Part shown: piece after piece, positions 1 through 8,589 of the stretch | Layout: every line of letters begins with the position of its first letter | Position numbering within the stretch: position 1 is the stretch's first letter | DNA from: Actinomycetota bacterium | Lineage (GTDB): Bacteria > Actinomycetota > Humimicrobiia > Humimicrobiales > Humimicrobiaceae | DNA length: 33,325 nt | Direction: 5' to 3' | Assembly: GCA_023487035.1 (NCBI GenBank) | Contig: JAMDEN010000101.1 | Location: forward strand, 1-33,325 | Position numbers and translations under genes: made by a program | The notes under the pieces: model-generated | What the model saw: the letters and a program-made list of their open reading frames with translations, nothing else | Database searches by the model: none | Told to the model about the DNA's origin: nothing

Positions 1-645
1 AAAAATTCGGGTGGAGCTTCAAGATGTATTGCTGATATAGGCTCTCATTGGATGGATACAGTTCAGGAAGTCCTTGGCGATAAGATAGTGGAGGTATGTT
101 CTGATTTAGCAATAATATATAAAATTAGAAAAAAACCAATAACTCAGGTTGAAACGTTTGCTACAACCACAGATATTGAATATGAAGAAATAAAAGTAGA
201 TACAGAAGATTATGGTGCTGTAATGTTTAAAATGAAAAGCGGTATTCACGGTGTTTTTTATGTGTCACAAGTCAGTGCAGGTAGAAAATGTTTTTTTAAT
301 TTTGAGATAGACGGAACTAAAAGTTCAATTTATTGGAACCAGGAAATTGCTGATTGGATGTGGATTGGCTATAAAGATAAATATAACCAGCAAGTTATAA
401 GAAATCCTAATCTTATGGCGGAAGAGAATAGGCAATATACATTACTTGCAGCTGGACATCCTGAAGGTTGGAATGATGCAGAAAGAAATAATATTTATAA
501 TTTTTATAAGTATATATTGGATGGTAAAAAGTTAGGAAAGGATCCCAGCGATTTTGCTACTTTTGATGAGGCTCATTACATTATGAAGCTTACGGAAGCA
601 ATTTTAGAAAGTAATAAAACAAAAAGATGGATTAAACTTGAGTGA
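1..645 (+). CDS. Gfo/Idh/MocA-family oxidoreductase, C-terminal part (5' end outside window)
   Basis: The reading frame is open from base 1, so the gene starts upstream of the window and only the last 214 residues are seen. Near the left edge is a GSHWMD segment (residues 14-19). This matches the conserved G-x-H catalytic/substrate-binding motif of the Gfo/Idh/MocA family, NAD(P)-dependent dehydrogenases that act on sugars, inositols and related polyols. The Rossmann half is missing, so cofactor preference cannot be read. The remaining sequence is the alpha/beta C-terminal substrate domain, with the usual late helix in 'FDEAHYIMKLTEAILES'. A hairpin terminator lies about 200 bases downstream, so this is probably the last gene of an upstream sugar operon. 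The family call is firm; the substrate is unknown. Confidence 0.85.
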   Translation, partial: KNSGGASRCIADIGSHWMDTVQEVLGDKIVEVCSDLAIIYKIRKKPITQVETFATTTDIEYEEIKVDTEDYGAVMFKMKSGIHGVFYVSQVSAGRKCFFNFEIDGTKSSIYWNQEIADWMWIGYKDKYNQQVIRNPNLMAEENRQYTLLAAGHPEGWNDAERNNIYNFYKYILDGKKLGKDPSDFATFDEAHYIMKLTEAILESNKTKRWIKLE

Positions 646-847
646 TTGCAGTAGTCTTGATTATTAGTATTTTCTTGAATTATTTAAGAGTTTTAGTTTT
701 TAGTAAATGTAGAGATTAGTCCAATCATAAAAGTGATAAGAAATTTTTGGAAAGAAAATGATAAGTCAAAGTTTAAATTTTCAGCAGGTTTATGTGATGT
801 TCATGAAGGAGTAAATACTTTTGGACATAGGATCTTGTTACAGATTA
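646..847. other. Intergenic stretch with a possible gene remnant
   Basis: No complete gene is visible. A frame on the + strand is open from 697 to 879 (61 codons, no ATG, no ribosome binding site). It reads like real protein in its middle, for example 'KFSAGLCDVHEGVNTFGHR', and is less AT-rich than the spacer around it. It runs into the hairpin at 848-875. It may be the decayed end of a gene lost from the upstream operon, but I cannot name a family. Confidence 0.25.
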
Positions 848-875
848 CACTGGCTAAAAAATTATTTAGCCAGTG
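848..875 (+). terminator. Hairpin, probable terminator of the upstream operon
   Basis: Arms 848-858 (CACTGGCTAAA) and 865-875 are perfectly complementary over 11 bp around a 6-base loop. The downstream sequence is T-rich but lacks a clean T-run, so termination is likely rather than certain. It is the only GC-containing stem before the MttB gene. Confidence 0.6.
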
Positions 876-1088
876 CATTTAGTCAATATATTTAGTTAAT
901 ATTTAAATAAAATAAATATTTTTTAATATAAATTTTTATTACATATTTTTTGGTAAATAAAAAGATTTGACATATTTATTATTTATGATGATTTATACTT
1001 ATGCAAATTTTTTAGATATTAAAATATATCTCATGATCTTATGCTAATTATTTAAAATAAATAATAATTTTAATTAGAGGAAAAATAA
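876..1088 (+). promoter_or_regulatory. AT-rich leader of the MttB-like gene
   Basis: This gap holds no gene. A perfect TTGACA lies at 967-972. The best -10 candidates (TTATAC or TATACT, 993-999) are 20-21 bases away, too far for an ideal promoter, so promoter assignment is tentative. A purine-rich site 'AGAGGAAAAATAA' just before 1089 serves as the ribosome binding site. Confidence 0.3.
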
Positions 1089-2522
1089 ATGAAACTTAAT
1101 CAAACTGAGGTTCTGTCAAATAAGGAAATAATAAAAATAGATGAAACCTCAAAAGAAATCCTTGAAGAAACAGGCGTAAAAGTACTTAGTGAAAATGCAC
1201 TAGATATTTATAAGCAGGCTGGTTGTAAAGTAGATTATGACAAAAAAATAGTTAAAGTACCTTCTAAATTAGTTGAAAGATGCATAAAATCTTGCCCTTC
1301 AGAATATAAATTATTTAGCCGAGATAAAGATAGTTATTTAGATTTTGGTAAAAATGTTGGTTATTGTGCTTCTGGACATAATGCAATTTATATGCTTGAT
1401 TTAGAAACATTGGAAAGAAGACCTGCAACAAAAGAAGAAGTTGGAAATTTTGCAAAAATTTCGGATGCACTTGACAATATTCACATAGTTGGGGTGGAGG
1501 CTATGCCTCAGGATGTTCATCCAAAATCTTCAATTCTTCATGCAATAGATGCAGTAGTAAATAATACTAATAAACATATTTTTTATTCTCCTGAAAATGT
1601 TGATGAAACAAGAGCTTCACTTGAAATGTTAAAAATTATAAATGATGGTGAAAGGCTTCAGAAAACGCCAATTGCTATTTGCCAGCTTTCGCCAATAAGT
1701 CCGCTTACATGGTCTAAAGGTACAATTGAAGCAGTAACAGAAGTATCAAAAGCCGGGCTTCCTTTATGTTTTTTACCTCAGCCTTATTGTGGTGTAACAT
1801 CTCCAATAACTTTAGCGGGTACATTAGTTACAAATAATGCAGAAACCTTATCTGGTCTGGTATTAACTCAATTAATAAATGAAGGAACACCAGTAATATA
1901 CGGCGCAGCCTGGACTACTTTTGAAATGAATAAAGGAACAGTGCTTATAGGAACTCCTGAAAGATGTCTTCTCTCTGTTGGAGGATCTCAGATTGCGAAA
2001 TATTATAAAATTCCTTCTCATTGTATTGCTTTTGATACAGATTCAAATATTTATGATGAACAAAATGGTTTTGAAAAAATTTTTAATCTTATTGCTACCC
2101 TTCAATCTGGAATAAATTTAGTAGTTAATGCAGGTATGTTTTCTACAGGCATGACTGTTAGTTATGAACAACTTATTGTTGATGCTGAAATGGCAAGTTT
2201 CGTTTATAGATATTTAAAAGGCATAGAAGTCAATAAAGATACCTTGTCTAAAGAAGTTATTAAAAAAGTGGGACAGCATGAAAGTTATATGATGGAACCT
2301 CAAACAATGAAATATATAAGGCTTGGTGAGCATGCACCATATAAGGTTTCAAACAGGGATGTATATGAAAACTGGAAAAGCAAAGGAAAACCTTCAATTA
2401 CAGATAATGCAAGAAAATTAGCATTGGAAATCATAAAAGATCATAACCCAAAACCATTGACGAAAATAAAACAGGGAAAGTTAAGAGAAATAATTGCAGA
2501 ATTTGAATCTCAATTTAAATAA
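1089..2522 (+). CDS. MttB-family (trimethylamine methyltransferase-like) protein, non-pyrrolysine
   Basis: This 477-residue protein has the length and core motifs of the MttB superfamily: 'SPITLAGTLVTNNAETLSG' at 238-256 and 'GMTVSYEQLIVDAEMA' at 354-369. Known members move a methyl group from a quaternary or tertiary amine to a corrinoid protein. Pyrrolysine members make methylamines usable for methanogenesis or acetogenesis. Members without pyrrolysine include glycine betaine and proline betaine methyltransferases. No in-frame amber codon occurs here and the gene ends in TAA, so this is a non-pyrrolysine type. No corrinoid protein, MtgA-like second methyltransferase or corrinoid reactivase is in the window, which is unusual. 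The start is ATG with AGAGGA upstream. Family is sure; the substrate (a betaine or other N-methyl compound) is unknown. Confidence 0.88.
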   Translation: MKLNQTEVLSNKEIIKIDETSKEILEETGVKVLSENALDIYKQAGCKVDYDKKIVKVPSKLVERCIKSCPSEYKLFSRDKDSYLDFGKNVGYCASGHNAIYMLDLETLERRPATKEEVGNFAKISDALDNIHIVGVEAMPQDVHPKSSILHAIDAVVNNTNKHIFYSPENVDETRASLEMLKIINDGERLQKTPIAICQLSPISPLTWSKGTIEAVTEVSKAGLPLCFLPQPYCGVTSPITLAGTLVTNNAETLSGLVLTQLINEGTPVIYGAAWTTFEMNKGTVLIGTPERCLLSVGGSQIAKYYKIPSHCIAFDTDSNIYDEQNGFEKIFNLIATLQSGINLVVNAGMFSTGMTVSYEQLIVDAEMASFVYRYLKGIEVNKDTLSKEVIKKVGQHESYMMEPQTMKYIRLGEHAPYKVSNRDVYENWKSKGKPSITDNARKLALEIIKDHNPKPLTKIKQGKLREIIAEFESQFK

Positions 2523-2910
2523 AATATAAATAATAAAAGAAATTTATTATAAATAACTATAACTTTTCAAATTAAATTTAAAAAGTATTTTAATTTATAA
2601 TTAATTGTTAATTACTTCTTATGATAATATATAAATGTTATAGATTATAGAAGTAATCAGATGTAAGGTAATCAAATATTAATAAGTTTTTTATTATTTA
2701 CATTATATTTAAAAGACCTGTTTTTAGTTTAGAATTTAGCATTTATAGATAAAATACTGAAAATTTTGAATTTGTAAATAAATATTTATAAAAATAGTTT
2801 TTTATATTTTGGTAAAAAATTATTTGAATCTTAAAAATTAATGTAATTTTTTTATAATTTTACAGTTTTTAAGTATATTTTTGCCTATAATAACAGAAAT
2901 AGGAGATATA
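2523..2910. other. AT-rich intergenic region with one inverted repeat
   Basis: No gene is seen. A 9-bp perfect inverted repeat, ATTACTTCT at 2611-2619 and AGAAGTAAT at 2649-2657, flanks a 29-base AT-rich loop. It could be a weak terminator for the MttB gene or an operator for the next unit. Nothing else stands out. Confidence 0.3.
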
Positions 2911-4431
2911 ATGGCGGATACAAATGAGATTAAAACAATAAAACCAAAAGTAGGTTTTATATCTTTAACAGAGCCTCCAAGAGCATTATCTTTTGCTGAT
3001 GAATTAAATAAATATATTTTAATTAAGCATAAAGAATTCAAAGATTTTTTAATTAAAAATGATATTGATGTTGTAGATGCCTCAGAACTGGCTCAAAGAC
3101 CTGACAATCCAAAAAGTATCATTGGATTTTATTCAAGCACAGACATACAAAAAGCAATAGATGTTTTTAACATTAATCATATAGAAGCCATAATCATTGG
3201 TTGCTGGCATTGGACAGACCCGATGTTTGTTGTTGAAATAGCAAGATCAGCTAATAAGCCTATTCTTTTATATGGTGAAGAAGATCCTGCCTGGGCTGCA
3301 CCCTGTCTTATTACTGCTGGAGGTGCATCACTTTGGGATAATTCACCTAACAGATTTGCGCAAGCTCATGAAAGAATTTATGGTAATAAGGAATCTGTTA
3401 TTCAATGGATTAGAGGAGTAACTGTACTGGAAAAACTAAGAAGAGGAAAACTTTTACTATGGGGTGGTTCCTATGCTTTAAGGATGGAATTTCTGCAGGA
3501 TGATTATCCTTATTTAAAATCTTTTTTAATTGGAGATATTTTACTTGAAGACCAATATACATTAATTAAATATGCTGAGCAGGTTTCAAGCTCAAGAATA
3601 GAAAGTTTTGTAAACTGGCTTCGAAATGGTGGAACTAAATTTAATTTTGATAATTTAAAATTTACTCCTGAAGTATTAAACAAACAGGTAGCACTGTATC
3701 TTGGGGCAAAAGATAGAATTAAAGAGCTTGGAAGTGACATTATCGGGGTATCAGTAAAATGTTTTAACGACATGTCTGATGTTTATGGTATTGTACCTTG
3801 CTTTCTTCCTGCATTTCTTCCCTATATGTATGATAGCGAAGGTGAAAGAAATCAGATACCGACAGTTTGTGAGGGCGATACTAAAGCCTTAATTTCATCC
3901 ATATTACTTTCATATTTTGCAGGCGGAATTCCAGCACTTTTTGGAGATGTTACAACTATTAACAAGGATTATTATCTGATATCAAACTGTGGAGCTTCAT
4001 CAATATATTATTCATGTAAATCCTGTAAAGTTAATGAAGTTTTAAGTAACCTTACTATAGAAGCAAACTCTGAAGGAGTCAGTGGGGCAGCAGTAGGCTA
4101 TGATGGTTTTGAAGCTGATATGACTGTCATAAGATTACTTCGTTCAAAGGGTAAATATTTTATGCACTATGGTCTTGGCACTTCAATTCCAATGACTGAT
4201 CAGAGGAAAGATGCCATATATTTTGGAAGGACAAATCCGCATACAGCTATAAAGATGAATGTGGATAAGGATTTATTTATAAATGCTCTTGGCGCCAATC
4301 ATCTGATTGCAATACCTGGAAATTATTTAAAGGAAACTGAATATTTTTGCAGACAGGTAGGAATAGAGCTATATAGAATTGATTCGGATGAGGGCATTAA
4401 AAGCTGGCTTAGCAGGGTATATTATCTGTAA
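2911..4431 (+). CDS. L-fucose/L-arabinose isomerase-like protein
   Basis: ATG at 2911 is preferred because AGGAGA sits at 2901-2906. A TTG ten codons earlier (2881) has no ribosome binding site. The 506-residue product has the layout of the fucose/arabinose isomerase family, which interconverts aldoses and ketoses with a metal at the active site. Plausible metal ligands are E321 in 'CEGD', D346 in 'FGDVTT' and H464 in 'GANHLIAIPGNY'; they match the order Glu, Asp, His of L-fucose isomerase. The N-terminal part contains 'IIIGCWHWTDP' (95-104), typical of the substrate-binding half. It is shorter than FucI (about 590 residues) and nearer to AraA length, so the natural sugar cannot be named. Aldolase and kinase genes follow, which fits an isomerase-kinase-aldolase sugar route. 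Confidence 0.8.
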   Translation: MADTNEIKTIKPKVGFISLTEPPRALSFADELNKYILIKHKEFKDFLIKNDIDVVDASELAQRPDNPKSIIGFYSSTDIQKAIDVFNINHIEAIIIGCWHWTDPMFVVEIARSANKPILLYGEEDPAWAAPCLITAGGASLWDNSPNRFAQAHERIYGNKESVIQWIRGVTVLEKLRRGKLLLWGGSYALRMEFLQDDYPYLKSFLIGDILLEDQYTLIKYAEQVSSSRIESFVNWLRNGGTKFNFDNLKFTPEVLNKQVALYLGAKDRIKELGSDIIGVSVKCFNDMSDVYGIVPCFLPAFLPYMYDSEGERNQIPTVCEGDTKALISSILLSYFAGGIPALFGDVTTINKDYYLISNCGASSIYYSCKSCKVNEVLSNLTIEANSEGVSGAAVGYDGFEADMTVIRLLRSKGKYFMHYGLGTSIPMTDQRKDAIYFGRTNPHTAIKMNVDKDLFINALGANHLIAIPGNYLKETEYFCRQVGIELYRIDSDEGIKSWLSRVYYL

Positions 4432-4837
4432 GTTAATATTTTAAGATAAGTATAAGGGATAATATTTTTTTTACTCTCTTATATATTGTCTATAATTGAA
4501 TATTATAGGGTTATTTAAAAATATAATAATATTTTTTATGAGGGTTTTATTTTACTAAGTTTTGATTATTTTTTTAAAATTATTAATTTATAAGCTGGAA
4601 TGAGTAAAACTAATGCTAAAATAATGTTAATATCAAAGTAATTATTGATAATTATGCATTTATTGATTAAATAATATAATCTTTTGCTCTTTATTCACTT
4701 TATATAAACATTATTTGCATTAATTACAATTATTAATGTGATGCAAATAAAAGTAATTATTTATTTTATATATACGTTATTTAAAAACGTAATTAAAACT
4801 TTATAAATAAGTATTTGAATAAGAAGGTGAAATTAAG
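4432..4837. other. AT-rich gap with nested inverted repeats ahead of the aldolase gene
   Basis: No gene is visible. TTATTTGCAT (4711-4720) pairs with ATGCAAATAA (4741-4750). Inside it, CATTAAT (4719-4725) pairs with ATTAATG (4732-4738), giving two competing stems. The position, about 90-130 bases before the aldolase start, suits an operator or a 5' leader structure. A weaker stem near 4456-4485 could end the isomerase transcript. Confidence 0.35.
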
Positions 4838-5878
4838 ATGCCATTAGCAGATATAAGACCTTATCTTGAGGATTCAAGAAATAAAAAATATGCGCTTGGT
4901 TGTTTTAATGTTTTTGATACTGAAACACTTGAAGGTGTTATTGAGGCAGCAGTAAATAAGAGAACCCCTATAGTATGTGCAATTTATGAGCCTCAGTTTA
5001 AATATAGTGATCTTGAATCTTTTACAGATTTAATAAAAAATATTGCTTCAAAAACAGACATTCCGGTTATATTACATCTTGATCATGCAACAGAGTTAGC
5101 TTCCATAGTCAGAGCAATTAAGTGCGGGTTTACTGCTGTTATGTTTGACGGGCCTGTTGGAGCAAGTTTTGAAGAGAAGGTGGAAAAAACTAAAAAAGCA
5201 GTAGAAATTGCTCATCTTGCAGGAGCAACAGTTGAAGCTGAACTTGGTTACATTACCCGTGTTGGTGTTGATGAAAAAGCAAGTCAGGAAAATATAGCTG
5301 ATCCCGGACTGGCAAAAGAATTTGTTGAGAAAACTGGAATAGATATTTTAGCTCCAGCAATAGGTTCAGTTCATGGGATGGGCGAGCAAAAAGCAACCTT
5401 AAATCTTGAATTATTAAAACAAATTGCAAACAGCACAAATTGTTATTTATCTTTACATGGGGGTAGTGGAGTAGATGACACTATTGTTCAACAGGCTATA
5501 GATCTTGGAATTAATAAAGCATCGGTTTATACAAGATTGTCAAATAGAGCAATAGAAAGAGTAAGACAAAGTTTGACAACAGGCAAAGGAGATATTTCTG
5601 CAGTATTAAATGAAGTTCGTAATGGATTCAGAGAAGTTGTGGAAGACAGGCTGGAAGTTTTAAGAAGTGTTAATATATGTAATCCAGGACAGGGACAGGA
5701 TATCTGTCATTATTGCACTTCTGATAAATTTTGTGTTTCAAAAGTATCACGACCATTTTCTTCAGATAATCAGCCTTACATAAAGTCTTCTGTAATAGGA
5801 AATGTAACTGATAGAACTTATGAAGAAATTATTAATAATGTCAGCAGTATTATTGCTGATTATATTAAAAATAAGTAA
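4838..5878 (+). CDS. Class II ketose-bisphosphate aldolase with cysteine-rich C-terminal tail
   Basis: Residues 1-280 are a complete zinc-dependent class II aldolase (FbaA/GatY/KbaY type), which cleaves a ketose phosphate into DHAP and an aldehyde. Visible active-site elements are 'HLDH' (80-83, with D82 and zinc ligand H83), E135 in 'VEAELGY', H179 in 'GSVHG', H207 in 'HGGSG' and the phosphate site 'NKASVYT' (226-232). The usual GatY/KbaY length is about 285. Here about 65 more residues follow, with C281, C290, C293 and C299 spaced C-x8-C-x2-C-x5-C. This spacing could bind zinc or an iron-sulfur cluster, but that is inference. The ribosome binding site is AAGGTG, and the FGGY kinase gene follows after 17 bases. 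Substrate is unknown; tagatose, fructose or a 1-phosphate ketulose are all possible. Confidence 0.88.
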   Translation: MPLADIRPYLEDSRNKKYALGCFNVFDTETLEGVIEAAVNKRTPIVCAIYEPQFKYSDLESFTDLIKNIASKTDIPVILHLDHATELASIVRAIKCGFTAVMFDGPVGASFEEKVEKTKKAVEIAHLAGATVEAELGYITRVGVDEKASQENIADPGLAKEFVEKTGIDILAPAIGSVHGMGEQKATLNLELLKQIANSTNCYLSLHGGSGVDDTIVQQAIDLGINKASVYTRLSNRAIERVRQSLTTGKGDISAVLNEVRNGFREVVEDRLEVLRSVNICNPGQGQDICHYCTSDKFCVSKVSRPFSSDNQPYIKSSVIGNVTDRTYEEIINNVSSIIADYIKNK

Positions 5879-5895
5879 CGCATGAAAGGAAGAGT

Positions 5896-7404
5896 TTGAG
5901 TTTACTTGGAATTGATTTAGGAACATCCGGAATAAAATGTGTTGCTTATAATTCTGATGGTTTGCCAATAAAGAAAGTTTACAGAGAATATTCTTTATTT
6001 ACCCCTGATATTGGTACAGTTGAATTAGATCCGGAAATTGTCTGGGAAAATTTAAAGAAAAATCTTATTGAATTAAATTCATATGAGGCAGTAAAAAAAG
6101 ATGCTGTTACAGCTCTTAGTATTTCTGTATCGGGAGATGAAGCTCTTCCAATAGATAAAAATGGTAAAGTTCTTTATAACACTATCATGTCTATGGATAA
6201 AAGAGGGAGAGATGAAAATAATTATATTAATTCAATTATAGGATCAGAAAAGGTTTTTAAATTAACAGGGCAGCCACCTGATAGCATATATGCTTTAAAC
6301 AGATTGCTTTGGTTTAAAAATAAAATGCCAAAGATTTATGAAAATACTTATAAATTTTTGTGCTGGGAGGATTTTATTTTTTATAGACTTGGTGCAGAAC
6401 CTTCAACCGATTTTTCAGTTGCATGCAGAACTTTAGCTTTTGATATTACAAAAAATTGCTGGTCAGAAAATATTATAAATAAGGTAGGTATAGATGTTTC
6501 TTTATTTCCCAAAGCTTATCCTTCAGGGACAATTGTTGGTGAAGTGTCTGATAAGCTTTCAAAAGAACTTGGATTTAAAAATAAAGTAGAAATAGTAACT
6601 GGTGGCTTTGATCAATGTTGTGCTGCATTAGGTGCAGGGATTACAGAGAATGGAATGGTATCTCTTGGTACAGGAACTATGGAAGTAATGCAGGTTTGTT
6701 TTAAAAAACCAAAATTCAGTAAAAAAATGATGGATGAGGGTTACTCTTTTAATACTCATGTTTTAAAAGATTTATATATTTGTCTTTCTCTTAATTTTAA
6801 TGGAGGGGTTATATTTAAATGGTATAGAGATACACTCGGATTTGAAGAAAAAATTAAAGCAAAAGAGCAAAATATTGAAGTTTATGATCTTATCATGGAT
6901 AGTGCAAAGAACTCTAATTTCCCTGTTCTTTTTTTGCCATATTTTGAAGGTGCTCAAACTCCCTGGAAAAATCCTTCTGCTACAGGGACAATATTAGGTT
7001 TAACATTAAGAACTAAAAAAGAAGATATAATTAGGGGGATAATGGAAGGTATAACTTTTGATTTAAGGCTTAATCTGGAAAAAATTCAGGAATCCGGTAT
7101 AAATATTGATGCAATAAGAGTTACAGGAGGCGGTGCCCGTTCAGACACATGGCTTCAATTTAAAGCAGATATTACAGGTAAAGTTATTCATAAACTGGAT
7201 ATAGATGAAGCAGGATGCATGTCTGCTGCTGTTTTAGCAGGTTATGGTTCAGGAATTTTTAATTCAGTATCAGAAACTATAAACAATTGGGTTAAAATAA
7301 AAAAGGAATTTAAACCAGATATGGAAAAATATAAAAAATATCAGTCAGGATATTTGCAGTTTATTGACGCATATAAAACATTGTCAAGGGGACGTAAAAT
7401 TTGA
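5896..7404 (+). CDS. FGGY-family carbohydrate kinase
   Basis: The 502-residue protein is an ATP-dependent sugar/polyol kinase of the FGGY family (xylulokinase, fuculokinase, rhamnulokinase and relatives). Domain I starts with the phosphate-binding 'GIDLGTSGIKCVAY' (5-18). The catalytic base is likely D239 in 'GGFDQCCAALGAG'. Domain II carries 'SLGTGTMEVM' (256-265) and the adenosine-binding 'VTGGGARSDTWLQFKADITG' near residues 410-430. The start is TTG at 5896: AGGA lies about 5 bases before it, while the nearby ATG at 5882 runs into a stop after five codons. It sits 17 bases after the aldolase gene and is surely cotranscribed, so it probably makes the ketose phosphate that the aldolase splits. 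The closest match by eye is xylulokinase-like, but the sugar is not readable. Confidence 0.88.
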   Translation: MSLLGIDLGTSGIKCVAYNSDGLPIKKVYREYSLFTPDIGTVELDPEIVWENLKKNLIELNSYEAVKKDAVTALSISVSGDEALPIDKNGKVLYNTIMSMDKRGRDENNYINSIIGSEKVFKLTGQPPDSIYALNRLLWFKNKMPKIYENTYKFLCWEDFIFYRLGAEPSTDFSVACRTLAFDITKNCWSENIINKVGIDVSLFPKAYPSGTIVGEVSDKLSKELGFKNKVEIVTGGFDQCCAALGAGITENGMVSLGTGTMEVMQVCFKKPKFSKKMMDEGYSFNTHVLKDLYICLSLNFNGGVIFKWYRDTLGFEEKIKAKEQNIEVYDLIMDSAKNSNFPVLFLPYFEGAQTPWKNPSATGTILGLTLRTKKEDIIRGIMEGITFDLRLNLEKIQESGINIDAIRVTGGGARSDTWLQFKADITGKVIHKLDIDEAGCMSAAVLAGYGSGIFNSVSETINNWVKIKKEFKPDMEKYKKYQSGYLQFIDAYKTLSRGRKI

Positions 7405-7455
7405 CATAAAATTTAAAAAATATTAAGACAAAAATTAAAGTAAAAAGGAGTAAAA

Positions 7456-8151
7456 ATGGTTCCAAAACTTATTTTAATGTTTACATTAAATGATGTAACA
7501 GTTCCAGACGCACTGGATTATTTTGAACAGGTAAAAGATCTTCCTGTGGATTTTTTTGGTTTCAAGGAAATAGGACTTCCTCCAGAAAAAATGCAGCAGT
7601 TAAATGACAAAATCCATAGTGCGGGCTTTAAATCATTTCTTGAAGTTGTAGAATATGAGGAAGATAAGATTTCAGGTCCTGCTCAGCAAGCTGTTGATAT
7701 GGGCTTTGATTATCTTATGGGAACAATATATTATCCTTCTATTTGGGATATTGTTGGTAAAGGTTCAAATAAGAAAATAAATTATTTCCCATTCTTTGGA
7801 AAAATTTATGATAGACCTTCCATTCTTGATGGTACAATAGATGAACTTGTAAGTGAAGCAAAAAAACTTGAAGCTCTTGGCGCTGATGGTTTCGATCTTC
7901 TTCTATATAGATATAAATATCCAGATAAAATTGATGAGCTGGCAAAAAGAGTTGTAAGTGAAGTAAAAGTTCCAGTAGTTTCAGCAGGTTCAATTAACAG
8001 CTGGGAAAGGCTTCAGGCAACAATTGATCAGGGCTTTTGGGGTTTTACAATTGGTGGAGCATTTTTTGAAAAAAAATTCGTACCTGATGGCTCGTACAGG
8101 GATAATGTTAAAGCAGTTGTTGATTACTTAAAAAAAGCAGATAAGAAGTAA
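7456..8151 (+). CDS. Phosphate-binding TIM-barrel protein of unknown substrate
   Basis: This 231-residue protein starts at ATG with AAAAAGGAG just upstream. The fold can be read from alternating beta/alpha segments that end in two phosphate-gripping loops: 'VVSAGSI' (174-180) and 'FTIGGAFFEKKF' (197-208). These resemble strands 7 and 8 of ribulose-phosphate-binding barrels (HisA, RPE and KDPG-aldolase-like proteins). Earlier acidic and aromatic positions such as 'FFGFKEIG' (33-40) and 'FLEVVEYEED' (61-70) may line the active site. It is the last gene of the isomerase-aldolase-kinase block and is followed by a hairpin terminator. A role as epimerase, isomerase or second aldolase in that sugar route is likely but cannot be specified. 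Confidence 0.7.
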   Translation: MVPKLILMFTLNDVTVPDALDYFEQVKDLPVDFFGFKEIGLPPEKMQQLNDKIHSAGFKSFLEVVEYEEDKISGPAQQAVDMGFDYLMGTIYYPSIWDIVGKGSNKKINYFPFFGKIYDRPSILDGTIDELVSEAKKLEALGADGFDLLLYRYKYPDKIDELAKRVVSEVKVPVVSAGSINSWERLQATIDQGFWGFTIGGAFFEKKFVPDGSYRDNVKAVVDYLKKADKK

Positions 8152-8346
8152 AATAGCATAATAAAAGTAAGATATCATAATAAAAATAAGACAGATATTA
8201 TAATAAAAATAATAAAAAAAAATAAAAGACAAAAAACAACAATAAATAAAAAAAATAAATAATAAACAAATAAAATAATAAATAAACAAAAAAATAAATA
8301 AATAATTTGTTATTTTTATTAAATAATTTAAGATTATATAAATTTT
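8152..8346. repeat. A-rich low-complexity spacer
   Basis: From about 8160 to 8305 the + strand is mostly AATAAA/AATAAAT-like units with almost no G or C. No gene, stem or promoter of note is seen before the terminator hairpin that follows. Such A-rich tails also follow the genes ending at 14622 and 17897. Confidence 0.6.
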
Positions 8347-8384
8347 ATTGCATAGCTATTTTTAATTAAGCATAGCTATGCAAT
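8347..8384 (+). terminator. Rho-independent terminator of the sugar block
   Basis: Arms 8347-8358 and 8373-8384 (ATTGCATAGCTA and its complement) form a perfect 12-bp stem with a 14-base AT loop, followed by TTTTAT. It ends the isomerase-aldolase-kinase-barrel block. On the reverse strand the stem is also preceded by T-poor sequence, so the forward direction is favoured. Confidence 0.75.
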
Positions 8385-8589
8385 TTTTATGCAATTTTAT
8401 TTTTATTTTTATTATTTTAAAAAAATTAAGTTTATTGTATTTTTGTATTAAAATTATTTTTAATAAATTGGTAAATATCATTTTATATTTGGCATAAAGC
8501 ATATAAAGTATTTAAAGTATTTTCTATTATTTAAATAAAGTATTTTTCATATAAAGTAATTTTTAAAATAAACCAAATTTAATTTATTT
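8385..8589. other. AT-rich spacer before the small membrane protein
   Basis: No gene is visible. The sequence is almost entirely A and T with short repeats of TAAAGTATTT near 8507-8545. No convincing promoter or ribosome binding site is present before the ORF at 8590. Confidence 0.4.

Noticed and set aside
1089-2522. Pyrrolysine-containing trimethylamine methyltransferase
   Set aside because: The reading frame has no in-frame TAG, so the pyrrolysine type is excluded.
2881-2910. TTG start for the fucose-isomerase-like gene, ten codons upstream
   Set aside because: The ATG at 2911 has a correctly spaced AGGAGA, which the TTG lacks; the extra codons overlap that site.
5253-5438. Minus-strand ORFs inside the aldolase and other long genes
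   Set aside because: They are shadows of strongly coding + strand genes, with no independent start signals.
8160-8305. AATAAA-rich stretch as a possible tandem repeat or CRISPR-like array
   Set aside because: Units are irregular, with no spacer pattern or conserved repeat; it is low-complexity A-rich spacer.
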